A stretch of DNA of 7,712 nt from Candidatus Sulfotelmatobacter sp. (GTDB lineage: Bacteria; Acidobacteriota; Terriglobia; Terriglobales; Acidobacteriaceae): positions 1 to 7,712 of the forward strand of contig JASHRE010000221.1 of assembly GCA_030037515.1 (NCBI GenBank), given 5' to 3'. Shown here one piece after another: positions 1 to 7,553 of the stretch; position 1 is the first letter of the stretch; each line of letters starts with the position of its first letter. Both the position numbers and the translations under genes were made by a program. The notes beneath the pieces are model-generated. The model was not told the DNA's origin. It saw only the letters and a list, made by a program, of their open reading frames with translations, and did not search any database.

Positions 1-66
1 ACCGAAACTGAAACGAAAGCCCAGTAAACAAAAAGAAACAGATCGCAAGTTCCGGGAGGAACATGT

Positions 67-71
67 GGAGG
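67..71 (+). promoter_or_regulatory. Ribosome binding site GGAGG deciding the receptor start
   Basis: GGAGG lies 9 bases before the ATG at 81, a normal spacing. A second purine block, GGGAGGA (54-60), sits only 2 bases before the in-frame ATG at 63, which is too close for efficient initiation. Starting at 81 also gives a cleaner signal peptide (MKRTCRSS, then the hydrophobic core) without six extra residues. I therefore prefer 81, although 63 cannot be excluded. Confidence 0.6.
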
Positions 72-80
72 CGGCTCACC

Positions 81-3000
81 ATGAAAAGAACTTGTCGGAG
101 CTCGTCATTTGTCCTTGCTTTGCTGGTCGCCGTGGCCGTGCCCGTCGCAGTTGGGCAGAAAGACAGCGGTGGGGTCGCAGGAATTGTGCGTGATTCCGCT
201 GGCGCCGTAGTTCCAAATGCCAAGATCAGCGTTAAGGATGTTGATCGTGGCACCGAGATGGTTGTCACCACTGGCACGCAAGGAGAGTACGTTGCCAGTC
301 CGCTCAAAATTGGACGCTACAGCATCACCGCCGAGAAAGCAGGCTTTAGGAGAACGGTCGTGGGACCGGTCGCGGTGAACATTCAGGAGCATCCGGAGGT
401 CGACATTACGCTGCAGGTGGGCAGCATATCTGAAGTCGTGACGATCACATCCGAGGGGCCACAGCTGCAGACGGAAACTTCCGAATTGGGGGATGTGGTG
501 AACGGCCAGACGGCCACGACTCTTCCACTGAACGGCCGAAACTTTGCGCAATTGGCACAACTGAGCGCGGGGGTAGCTCCCGCCGAACCCGGTTCCCGTA
601 TTAACGCCAGTTACGGATTCAGCGCAGGTGGAGCGCGATCGGAACAGAACAACTTTCTGCTGGATGGAATTGATAACAACTCAAACTTGGCCGATTTGCT
701 GAATGAGACCGCTTTTGTCATCCAGCCTTCGGTGGACGCCATTGCCGAGTTCAAAGTGCAAACCAACTCTTATAGTGCGGAGTTCGGACGAGGAAACGGA
801 GCGATTCTGAATGCAGCGATCAAGTCGGGAACGAACGGCTTCCACGGCGACCTGTACGAGTTCCTGAGAAATGATAAACTCGATGCGCGCAACGCGTTTG
901 ACACCATCCGTCAGCCTTACAAGCAGAATCAGTTCGGCGCCACGTTGGGCGGACCGATCAGTAAGAATCGCACCTTCTTTTTTGGCGACTACGAGGGATT
1001 GCGGATCCGGCAGGCAACTCCCTTTTTGGAGTTGATTCCAACACCGACGATGATTACGGGGAATTTCTCCAGCTTCCTCGACACCGCTAGTCCGACCGGC
1101 GTCGATGACTGTAATGGGCGTCCCACTTATGCCGGCGAAATCTTCAACACGCGTCTTACCCAGGCCTCGGCTTCGAGTCCTACCGGTTTTTGCGGTATCC
1201 CTATCGGAGGCTATAACAGCAGCACCGGCCTTCCGACCAACATATTTCCCGCCAATCAGATTGATCCACTCGCAGCCCGCCTGTCCGCATTTTGGCCGGT
1301 TCCAAATGCCACCCCCACTGCCGACAATGGAGGCAACAACTTTCTTTCGGATCCGGAGCGGCAGGAAACCCGCAACAACTTCGATGTCCGCATCGATCAC
1401 AAAATCAGCGACAAGGACAACGCTTTCGGCCGATTCAGTTACGAAAACCAACCCAGTTTCATTCCTCCGCCTTTCAACAATGAACTGGATGGCGGAGGGT
1501 TCTTCGACGGTGTTGAGGACGATTCTTACCGCAGCCTGGCTTTGAGTGAGGTTCACATCTTCAAACCCACTGTGATCAATGAATTCCGATTCGGTTACAA
1601 CCGCATCAATGCGCACCGCTTTCAGCTCAACTCCAACGAGGATCTCGCTGCTCAACTGAACTTTCCCGGTGTTCCCTTTAGCCCGAACAACGGCGGCTTG
1701 CCAAATATCACCTTCGCCGACGGCACCGCTGGAATTGGAAGCTCCGAATACCTGCCCTCGATTGAGAAGCAGAACAGCTTCGTTTTCACGGACAACCTTA
1801 CTTGGACCAAAGGACGTCACTCGCTGAAGTTCGGCACCGAAGTGCGTATCGAACAGTTCACGATCTTCCAGCCGGCCGCGTCGCGCGGTGGTCTGACCTT
1901 CGGCAACGATTTCACCGACAACCCCGCGGCACCGGGAACCGGCGGCAGCTCTTTCGCAACCATGTTGCTGGGCGTTGCCGATGGTGGCGTAATTACGAGC
2001 CTGCATAACATCGACTATCGCCGGCAAATCTACGCGGGTTTCACACAAGACGACTGGAAGGCAACCGACCGCCTGACCCTAAATCTTGGCCTGCGCTACG
2101 AAGTCTTCAGCACGGTCAAAGAGCACAACAATGAGGAGGGGACCTTCGTTTTTGGCCCCAATTCTCTGCTTGTTCCCACCGGACAGAATGAACAACTCAC
2201 GCCCACGCTCGCGGCCAGCATCCCGATCGTCCACGGCTCGCGCGGGCTAATTAGTCCCGACCTGGAAAATTTCGCGCCGCGTTTCGGCTTCGCCTTCCAG
2301 GCCATGGACAAACTCGTAGTGCGCAGCGGCTACGGCATTTTCTACGGCGGGCAGGAGAATGGGCCCTACTCCAATCCCAGTCCCGGGTTCAATCCGCCGT
2401 TCTTCTCCTCCGAGGCATATTCGACGCCGTGTGGGAATCTGGCTTCCGATCCGGCCGTCCCTGCCGGGAATGCGCTCAATTGCTCGGTTGCTTCCCTCAA
2501 TATCAACGGGTCGAACACGTTGGCCAATGGATTCCCCTCGAACGCGCTCTCCAACCCCAACGCTCCAGAACTCTATTCCATTCAGCCCAATCTGCGGATC
2601 CCCTTTACCCAGCAGTGGCACTTCGGCGTGCAATACCAAATGCCGGCCCAAACGGTACTGGATGTTTCCTACGCCGGCTCGCATGGTCAGAGACTCTATG
2701 GGTTTTATAACGGTAACCAGGCGGCGCCCGCGACCCTCCCGCAGTTTGCTGCTCTTTGCACGGCGAATTTCGGCGGCTTGCTGAGTTGCCCAACTGCCGA
2801 GCGGAGACCCGCTCACGCAGTAACTCCTGGCGCTCCTCCCGGCTCTACCTGCGACTTGAGCCTCACCGATGACTGCGATCCTGTGTTTGACACCTCGATC
2901 GCAACATTTCGCTCGAACGACGTTTCCAACTACAACTCTTTGCAGGTTCGTTTCGAGAAACGCCCGACCCACGGATTGCAATTCCAGCTTGCTTATACCT

Positions 3001-3746
3001 GGAGCCATGCTCTCGATGACGCTTCCAGCGCCAGCCTCGGATCGCAGAATCAGGGAGACTTTCGCCTCCAAAACGATCCCCTGCTGGAATACGGGAATGC
3101 GGATTTCGACGTTCGTCAACGATTCGTCTTGAGCTACGCCTACGATCTGCCCCTCGGAAAAAACAAGGCGCTGGGGGGAAATGCTTCTGGCGTATGGAAC
3201 CAGATCATCGGCAATTGGCAGGTTGCAGGCATCACGCTTGCAACCACAGGAAATTGGTATACGCCCACCGACATTTCCACCAACCTCTCCACGTCAGATG
3301 GTGGCGGCGAGGTTGCTAGTGCGTCGCGGCCCAACGTGGTGGGAAATTCAAACGGGCACCCGTGTGTACAGGGAACGCTGTTCAACACCTGTGCCTTTGC
3401 GACGAACACAATCATCGGTTCGTTCGGCGACGCAGGCCGAAACATCATTCAGGGGCCAGGCGTGCAGAACTGGGATATTTCTTTGTTTAAGATTTTCCCC
3501 ATCAGCGAAGAAAAGCGCCTCGAATTCCGGGCAGAGTTCTTCAATGCCTTCAATCACTACGATCCGGAGTTCAGCAATCCAGGTAACTTCAGCGATACAA
3601 ATATCGCTACCGAGCACGGGCTGGATGAAACAGCGGCGGAGACCGGCTGCACCAACGGCAACTCGAATTCAAACTGCGCCTTCGGTTTCGCTCAGGCTGC
3701 ACACGATCCCCGGTTTATTCAATTTGGCTTGAAGTTCTATTTCTGA
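81..3746 (+). CDS. Oar-like TonB-dependent outer-membrane receptor with N-terminal carboxypeptidase-regulatory domain
   Basis: Predicted outer-membrane beta-barrel that would import a ligand using energy passed from TonB-ExbBD; the ligand is unknown. Numbering is from the ATG at 81 (1,221 aa). Residues 1-25 form a signal peptide: a basic start (MKRTCR), a hydrophobic stretch, then AVG before a likely cut at Q26. Residues about 31-112 are a CarboxypepD_reg-like beta-sandwich (GVAGIVRDSAGAVVPNAKI onward). The plug follows, with LPLNGRNF (148-155) and FLLDGIDNN (192-200), then the family segment around SAEFGRGNG and IKSGTNGFHG (about 232-256). The rest is a long barrel ending in GLKFYF; a terminal aromatic residue is typical of Bam-assembled barrels. 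The length is normal for the acidobacterial Oar-like family, and the frame is unbroken. An ATG at 63 is in frame but poorly spaced from its ribosome binding site. The family call is strong; a specific substrate cannot be assigned. The next gene downstream is a secreted amidohydrolase in the same orientation. Confidence 0.93.
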   Translation: MKRTCRSSSFVLALLVAVAVPVAVGQKDSGGVAGIVRDSAGAVVPNAKISVKDVDRGTEMVVTTGTQGEYVASPLKIGRYSITAEKAGFRRTVVGPVAVNIQEHPEVDITLQVGSISEVVTITSEGPQLQTETSELGDVVNGQTATTLPLNGRNFAQLAQLSAGVAPAEPGSRINASYGFSAGGARSEQNNFLLDGIDNNSNLADLLNETAFVIQPSVDAIAEFKVQTNSYSAEFGRGNGAILNAAIKSGTNGFHGDLYEFLRNDKLDARNAFDTIRQPYKQNQFGATLGGPISKNRTFFFGDYEGLRIRQATPFLELIPTPTMITGNFSSFLDTASPTGVDDCNGRPTYAGEIFNTRLTQASASSPTGFCGIPIGGYNSSTGLPTNIFPANQIDPLAARLSAFWPVPNATPTADNGGNNFLSDPERQETRNNFDVRIDHKISDKDNAFGRFSYENQPSFIPPPFNNELDGGGFFDGVEDDSYRSLALSEVHIFKPTVINEFRFGYNRINAHRFQLNSNEDLAAQLNFPGVPFSPNNGGLPNITFADGTAGIGSSEYLPSIEKQNSFVFTDNLTWTKGRHSLKFGTEVRIEQFTIFQPAASRGGLTFGNDFTDNPAAPGTGGSSFATMLLGVADGGVITSLHNIDYRRQIYAGFTQDDWKATDRLTLNLGLRYEVFSTVKEHNNEEGTFVFGPNSLLVPTGQNEQLTPTLAASIPIVHGSRGLISPDLENFAPRFGFAFQAMDKLVVRSGYGIFYGGQENGPYSNPSPGFNPPFFSSEAYSTPCGNLASDPAVPAGNALNCSVASLNINGSNTLANGFPSNALSNPNAPELYSIQPNLRIPFTQQWHFGVQYQMPAQTVLDVSYAGSHGQRLYGFYNGNQAAPATLPQFAALCTANFGGLLSCPTAERRPAHAVTPGAPPGSTCDLSLTDDCDPVFDTSIATFRSNDVSNYNSLQVRFEKRPTHGLQFQLAYTWSHALDDASSASLGSQNQGDFRLQNDPLLEYGNADFDVRQRFVLSYAYDLPLGKNKALGGNASGVWNQIIGNWQVAGITLATTGNWYTPTDISTNLSTSDGGGEVASASRPNVVGNSNGHPCVQGTLFNTCAFATNTIIGSFGDAGRNIIQGPGVQNWDISLFKIFPISEEKRLEFRAEFFNAFNHYDPEFSNPGNFSDTNIATEHGLDETAAETGCTNGNSNSNCAFGFAQAAHDPRFIQFGLKFYF

Positions 3747-3766
3747 AACCAACTCGCCGCGCGGTC

Positions 3767-3787
3767 GAGCCTTGACTCGGGCTTTTT
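3767..3787 (+). terminator. Weak candidate intrinsic terminator after the receptor gene
   Basis: Just after the receptor stop codon, AGCC (3768-3771) can pair with GGCT (3780-3783), extended by one G-T pair. This encloses an 8-base loop and is followed directly by a run of five T (3783-3787, the first T being part of the stem). The order stem then T-run fits a rho-independent terminator on the plus strand. The stem is only 4-5 bp, so it would be weak and could allow read-through into the amidohydrolase gene. Confidence 0.35.
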
Positions 3788-3862
3788 AGCTTCTTTGCCG
3801 CAGCGGCGGATTCCCCGGCCTGCAGGCGGAGAAAAGGGCGACAAAGCGGTTCTGCCGTCAAT

Positions 3863-3870
3863 GGAGGGAG
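3863..3870 (+). promoter_or_regulatory. Strong ribosome binding site of the amidohydrolase gene
   Basis: GGAGGGAG ends 6 bases before the ATG at 3877. This is a near-ideal Shine-Dalgarno match and spacing, and it fixes that ATG as the start. No convincing promoter hexamer pair was found in the 130-base gap between the two plus-strand genes. Confidence 0.7.
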
Positions 3871-3876
3871 TTTCGG

Positions 3877-4980
3877 ATGACTCGTTCGGCGCGAACTATC
3901 GCTCAAACCATCATAACTCTCTGCCTCGCCCTGCCCGCCACCCCAGCGCCCACTTCCGCATCTGCTCCGGCGAAACTAGCCGATGACGAGGGGGCTCTCT
4001 CTGCATTTGCTGCGATCCACCCCATCGATGTACACGTTCATGTCTTCAGGACCGATCCCGCATTTCAGAAGATGCTTGAACGCCTAAACCTGAAACTGCT
4101 GGACATTCTTGTAATCGACGACACGAACCCCAATCGCAGGCAGTTGCAGCCGCAGATCGATAACGGATTGGAGCTGGTGCGATCCGGTGGTGGCCACTTT
4201 GCCCTGTGTACGACCTTCGATCCCTACAAGTTTGATAATGCCTCATTCGCTGCCGACGCCATTAGGCAACTCGATCGCGATTTCGCACATGGAGCCCTGG
4301 CGGTCAAGGTCTGGAAGAACGTCGGAATGGAAATCAAGGACGGCAGCGGGAAATACGTCATGGCGGATGACCCGAAGTTTGAGCCGATCTACAAAGACAT
4401 CGCCGCCCACGGGAAGACGCTCATGACGCACCAGGCTGAGCCTGACGTGGCTTGGGGGCCGCCCGATGCGGCGGACCCTTCATGGTCCTACTATCAGGAA
4501 AATCCGCAATGGTACGTCGCCAACAGGCCTGGGTTCCCTTTGAAGCAGAAGATCCTCGACGCGCGTGATCATGTGCTCGCTCAAAATCCTAAACTGCCCA
4601 TGGTGGGTGTTCATCTAGGCGGCATGGAGCGGGATCTCGGCAACATCGCCCGCCATCTGGATGAATATCCAAATTTCGCAATCGACACAGCAGCGAGAAT
4701 GGAATACCTCATGCTGATGCCCCCGGAAAAGGTGAGCGCATTTCTTATCAAGTATCAAGACCGCATCCTATACGGCACCGATCTCGATTTGCACCCAGAC
4801 GCCAACATTCCGCACGCATTGACCGAATGGCAATCCACCTACGCGCGTGACTGGAAATTTCTTGCGACCAGCGATACGCTTACCGCGGGAGGCCGACAGG
4901 TGCGCGGATTGAACCTTCCCCAGGCTGCGCTTCAGAAGATATTTCGCAGCAATGCCATCCGCTGGATTCCCGGACTCTGA
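3877..4980 (+). CDS. Secreted metal-dependent amidohydrolase (Amidohydro_2 family, TIM barrel)
   Basis: Predicted periplasmic hydrolase of the amidohydrolase superfamily (PF04909 / COG2159 type); substrate unknown. The 367-aa product begins with a signal peptide: basic residues, a hydrophobic core near residues 10-20, then a Pro/Ala/Ser-rich stretch with a likely cut around residue 30 (ASA-PA). The metal-binding pattern of the superfamily is present in order: HxH at H53 and H55 (DVHVHV), K144 in ALAVKVWKN, H185 in TLMTHQAEPD, H246 in VGVHLGGM, and the catalytic Asp D302 in YGTDLD. The C-terminal LPQAALQKIFRSNAIRWIPG matches the usual family ending. Length is typical once the signal peptide is allowed for. 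Whether K144 is a metal-bridging or only a structural lysine cannot be told. Relatives act on C-N, lactone or decarboxylation substrates, so the reaction should not be assumed to be amide hydrolysis. It lies 130 bases after the receptor gene and converges with the glycoside hydrolase gene. Confidence 0.88.
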   Translation: MTRSARTIAQTIITLCLALPATPAPTSASAPAKLADDEGALSAFAAIHPIDVHVHVFRTDPAFQKMLERLNLKLLDILVIDDTNPNRRQLQPQIDNGLELVRSGGGHFALCTTFDPYKFDNASFAADAIRQLDRDFAHGALAVKVWKNVGMEIKDGSGKYVMADDPKFEPIYKDIAAHGKTLMTHQAEPDVAWGPPDAADPSWSYYQENPQWYVANRPGFPLKQKILDARDHVLAQNPKLPMVGVHLGGMERDLGNIARHLDEYPNFAIDTAARMEYLMLMPPEKVSAFLIKYQDRILYGTDLDLHPDANIPHALTEWQSTYARDWKFLATSDTLTAGGRQVRGLNLPQAALQKIFRSNAIRWIPGL

Positions 4981-5024
4981 CGCAACCACAAGAAGACGTG
5001 GCGGACGTGGCAGCCTCCATAAGC

Positions 5025-7511
5025 TCAGCGGTCGGTTGGCTCTACGAAGCGTCGATTGTCGGTAAGGCTAGAGTGCGCTTTTAGAAGGCCGGTCACCTTG
5101 ACGGAGAAATTCTCCTGGGCTGGTACTCCGTCTACTCCGTCTACTGTGAGGTGAATCGCGAACTCCCCTGCGGTGGTATAGGCATGAGATGCCTTGGGGC
5201 TATCCGCGCTCGTACCGTCGCCGAAGTCCCAGTGATAACCAATCGCGGGCACGCCGTCAGCCTCGGCCGTCGCCGAAACAGTGATCGTCTCGCCGGTATT
5301 TGCCCCTGCGGCAACCCGTGCCGTCACGGCTGGGGCAGCCGCGGCAACACTGGTGTCGATCAACTTGATCATCCTCACCGACTCGGGCAGCTGGTTTTCG
5401 AGCCGTAATGCGCCACCCTCGAGCGTAACCATCTCATTCCGGTTCAGCACATCCGTCGCGGCAAAGGTGTGGCCGGCGGGTAGACCAAGGTCCGTTAGTC
5501 GTAGCGCGTGCGAACGCGCCGTGTTCGTCCAATTAAAGACGGCGAGGATGGCCTGTCGTTGATCTTCCTGGAGTAAGAAAATACTGGGCTGTCCATCCTC
5601 CGGCTCGTAGGTCATCAGATCTACTGGCGTGGCAGCTCGGCCGACTTTGGCCATGTTCAGTAATTCTCGGTTTTCAACCAGCGCCAGCCGGTCCTTTTCT
5701 GCGCCCAGCACCAACATGTCGTCACCAATCTCATACATGCCGCCGGATATTGCTGAGAGCGCGATCGACGCCTCGGCCGCGCCGAGCGAGATCGAAGACC
5801 GCTCATGGGCATGCTCCATCAGATGCGTTGCGGTAACGTTGAAGGCGTCTGGATCGTTGACGAAGAAATTATGCTGCATGTAGAAGCGGGCAGCGACGCC
5901 AGAAGCAGCATTCTTAGTCCTTTCAAAACTGTGGCCCGTATCCGCGGAAATCCGGCCAGTATCCACCAGCCCCACTGGATTGAGCATGGGACTTCCGTCC
6001 TTATCCAGGATCACATCGTCGCCCACAGCGTCGCGGATTACCTGTAGGCCAATCCGTTGGGCTTCGAGGGCGGTAGTGTTGGGACGGAAATGGTATCCCT
6101 CGATTGCAGTAGTATCCATGAAGTCGAGTTTGATGAACCGGACGCCCCATTCCCGGACGAGCGTTCTATAAGTGTCTCGCATATACGCCTGCGCTCCGGG
6201 GTGGGTTGTGTCCAGCGCGTAAAGCACATCCGTCTTCTGGTTCCAGACGTCGCCAATGGGGATGGGGTCTCCCTTGGCGTTGTGCACCAGCCAATCTTGG
6301 TGGTGCTCATAGACCCACGCCCGGCTTGTGACCTCAAACGGCGCCGTCCATACGCCGAATGTCAGCCCCTTTCCGATAAGGTAGTGCCCGACATACCGCA
6401 TGCCATCGGGAAATTGTGTCGCATTCGGAGTTGCAAATTCGCCGCGAGCATACTGATAGCCTTCATCAATTTGGAAATATCTGTAACCCAATGACTTCAG
6501 ATGTTCGGCTTGCCAGTCGCCGTTGGATAGAACTTCGCCCTCGTTGATGGCGCCATAGTAGACGGTCCAGCTCCACCAACCTATGGGAGTCTCGCGAGAC
6601 ACGCGCGCATGGCACACTCGACGAACCGCATCACCGTAGGCCAGCAGTTGATCGTGGTAATCCGGTCCCGTCTCGAACATCACTCGTTCTGAAACCATGT
6701 CTTCCCGGGGTTTCAGGGGAAGGCTCAATTCAACCTGGTCGTCGGCGGGAGAGTTTTTCAGATCGAAATCCCTCTGGATTTCTGTGGTTCCGGTAGATTC
6801 AACGGTATAGGACGCGATCTTGGCTTTTGCTCCCATGCCCTGAGCTTTCAGGTGCAGCAGGGTCAGAAATCGGTTTGAGGTCAGCGCGCCAAAAAATAAA
6901 CTTTGCTTACTCTCCCGGTTGTAAATGAGTTGGCTCCCGGCACCGCGATACATCCCGCCAGGCACTTCCCCGAGATCGTAAAGCCTCAGATCCGGCCAGT
7001 CTTCGCTGAAACTGTCGGAGAGAACCCGGTTGGCGGATTCATCGCCACCGAGATTGACGATCGGGTCACCGATGGCCTCTACGCTCCGAATGGCTTGCAC
7101 AGTTACGTCTTTTCCCGCCCTGTTTTGCACCTTCACTTGCACGGTGCCGTAAGGGCGCTGTTTGTAGAGCTGTAGTATGTAAACAAGATCAGGTTTACTG
7201 TCGAGCCCGCTGCAAGTGACTGTCACCTCTCGGCCGGAGCCGAGGTCGTCCTCGAAGGTAGAGTCCGAAGTCTGGTGCCGCGGGTAGTCGCTTGAGCGAA
7301 GCCACCGGTGGTCGACCTGCGCTGCCACGCGGGACCGGAGCACGGGCTGACCGTCACGCAAAGACAATTGGTATGATCCGTCCTGCGAGTTGACCGTCAC
7401 GGACAACTCGTCGTTGGTCAGTTGCTGAGCCATACAACGCAATGCGAGTATTAGTATGCCAGCGACAACCGCTCCAACTCTGAAAACCTTTCTTCGAGTT
7501 CTTTTCGTCAC
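5025..7511 (-). CDS. Secreted clan GH-D glycoside hydrolase (GH36/GH27, alpha-galactosidase-like) with C-terminal PKD domain
   Basis: Predicted exported retaining alpha-glycosidase, most likely an alpha-galactosidase; a related activity such as alpha-N-acetylgalactosaminidase is possible. The 828-aa product starts at a GTG. Residues 1-28 are a signal peptide: MTKRTRRK, the hydrophobic VGAVVAGILILAL, and a likely cut after CMA. Residues about 30-290 are beta-rich and match the large N-terminal sandwich of GH36 enzymes. The TIM barrel (about 300-620) shows GWWSW (311-315), FQIDEGYQ (346-353), FIKLDFMD with candidate nucleophile D463, and GRISADTG with candidate acid/base D524. A C-terminal beta-sandwich (about 640-718, AVFNWTN onward) follows, then an Ala-rich linker and a PKD domain (about 724-807) with WDFGDG at 761-766. 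About 20 unassigned residues trail the PKD. An in-frame TGA lies 9 codons upstream of the GTG, so the start cannot be far off. The frame is intact. Family placement is strong at clan level; substrate is inferred. Confidence 0.87.
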   Translation of the reverse strand: MTKRTRRKVFRVGAVVAGILILALRCMAQQLTNDELSVTVNSQDGSYQLSLRDGQPVLRSRVAAQVDHRWLRSSDYPRHQTSDSTFEDDLGSGREVTVTCSGLDSKPDLVYILQLYKQRPYGTVQVKVQNRAGKDVTVQAIRSVEAIGDPIVNLGGDESANRVLSDSFSEDWPDLRLYDLGEVPGGMYRGAGSQLIYNRESKQSLFFGALTSNRFLTLLHLKAQGMGAKAKIASYTVESTGTTEIQRDFDLKNSPADDQVELSLPLKPREDMVSERVMFETGPDYHDQLLAYGDAVRRVCHARVSRETPIGWWSWTVYYGAINEGEVLSNGDWQAEHLKSLGYRYFQIDEGYQYARGEFATPNATQFPDGMRYVGHYLIGKGLTFGVWTAPFEVTSRAWVYEHHQDWLVHNAKGDPIPIGDVWNQKTDVLYALDTTHPGAQAYMRDTYRTLVREWGVRFIKLDFMDTTAIEGYHFRPNTTALEAQRIGLQVIRDAVGDDVILDKDGSPMLNPVGLVDTGRISADTGHSFERTKNAASGVAARFYMQHNFFVNDPDAFNVTATHLMEHAHERSSISLGAAEASIALSAISGGMYEIGDDMLVLGAEKDRLALVENRELLNMAKVGRAATPVDLMTYEPEDGQPSIFLLQEDQRQAILAVFNWTNTARSHALRLTDLGLPAGHTFAATDVLNRNEMVTLEGGALRLENQLPESVRMIKLIDTSVAAAAPAVTARVAAGANTGETITVSATAEADGVPAIGYHWDFGDGTSADSPKASHAYTTAGEFAIHLTVDGVDGVPAQENFSVKVTGLLKAHSSLTDNRRFVEPTDR

Positions 7512-7520
7512 GGCAGCAAG

Positions 7521-7525
7521 CTCCC
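7521..7525 (-). promoter_or_regulatory. Ribosome binding site supporting the GTG start of the glycoside hydrolase
   Basis: Read on the minus strand, GGGAG (preceded by A) lies 9 bases before the GTG at 7511. No ATG or other usual start occurs in frame between the upstream TGA and this GTG, and the encoded protein opens with a clear signal peptide. The GTG start is therefore well supported. Confidence 0.6.
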
Positions 7526-7531
7526 TATGTG

Positions 7532-7548
7532 TGCATCATCATGATGCA
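7532..7548. promoter_or_regulatory. Perfect 17-base palindrome, candidate operator of the glycoside hydrolase gene
   Basis: TGCATCAT (7532-7539) and ATGATGCA (7541-7548) are exact reverse complements around a single C at 7540. The element sits 6 bases upstream of the ribosome binding site of the minus-strand hydrolase gene, in its presumed 5' leader or promoter-proximal region. A dyad this size and place fits binding by a dimeric repressor. The one-base centre leaves no room for a hairpin loop, so DNA binding is likelier than an RNA structure. No regulator gene is present in the window, and no clear -35/-10 pair was found beside it, so the role is inference. Confidence 0.4.
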
Positions 7549-7553
7549 TGAAT

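Noticed and set aside
1..27. Eight codons ending in TAA (TETETKAQ) as the tail of an upstream gene
   Set aside because: Too short to tell from chance; no ribosome binding or codon-use evidence is available before the window edge.
681..2048. Long minus-strand open frame (455 codons) opposite the receptor gene
   Set aside because: It lies wholly antisense to the receptor, which has clear domain signatures. Its translation has no recognisable motif or signal peptide and looks like a codon-bias shadow in GC-rich DNA.
2247..3119. Minus-strand open frame (290 codons) opposite the receptor barrel
   Set aside because: It is antisense to well-supported coding sequence and has Arg/Gly/Val-rich content typical of shadow frames, with no family motif.
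3181..3732. Plus-strand open frame (183 codons) overlapping the receptor 3' end in another frame
   Set aside because: It is fully inside the receptor gene, low in complexity (Ser/Arg/Pro-rich), and has no independent support.
3772..3777. TTGACT as a -35 box for the amidohydrolase gene
   Set aside because: No -10-like hexamer lies 16-18 bases downstream, and the motif falls in the loop of the candidate terminator.
3877..3966. Lipoprotein signal (LCLA) in the amidohydrolase leader
   Set aside because: The residues before the Cys do not fit a lipobox (T-L-C rather than A/S-G/A-C), so cleavage by signal peptidase I is more likely.
4986..5001. CCAC/GTGG hairpin in the convergent gap as a shared terminator
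   Set aside because: The stem is only 4 bp with an 8-base loop and no T-run follows on either strand.
4995..5012. Nine-base direct repeat (GACGTGGCG, GACGTGGCA) between the convergent genes
   Set aside because: Only two imperfect copies in non-coding DNA, with no associated structure or mobile-element end.
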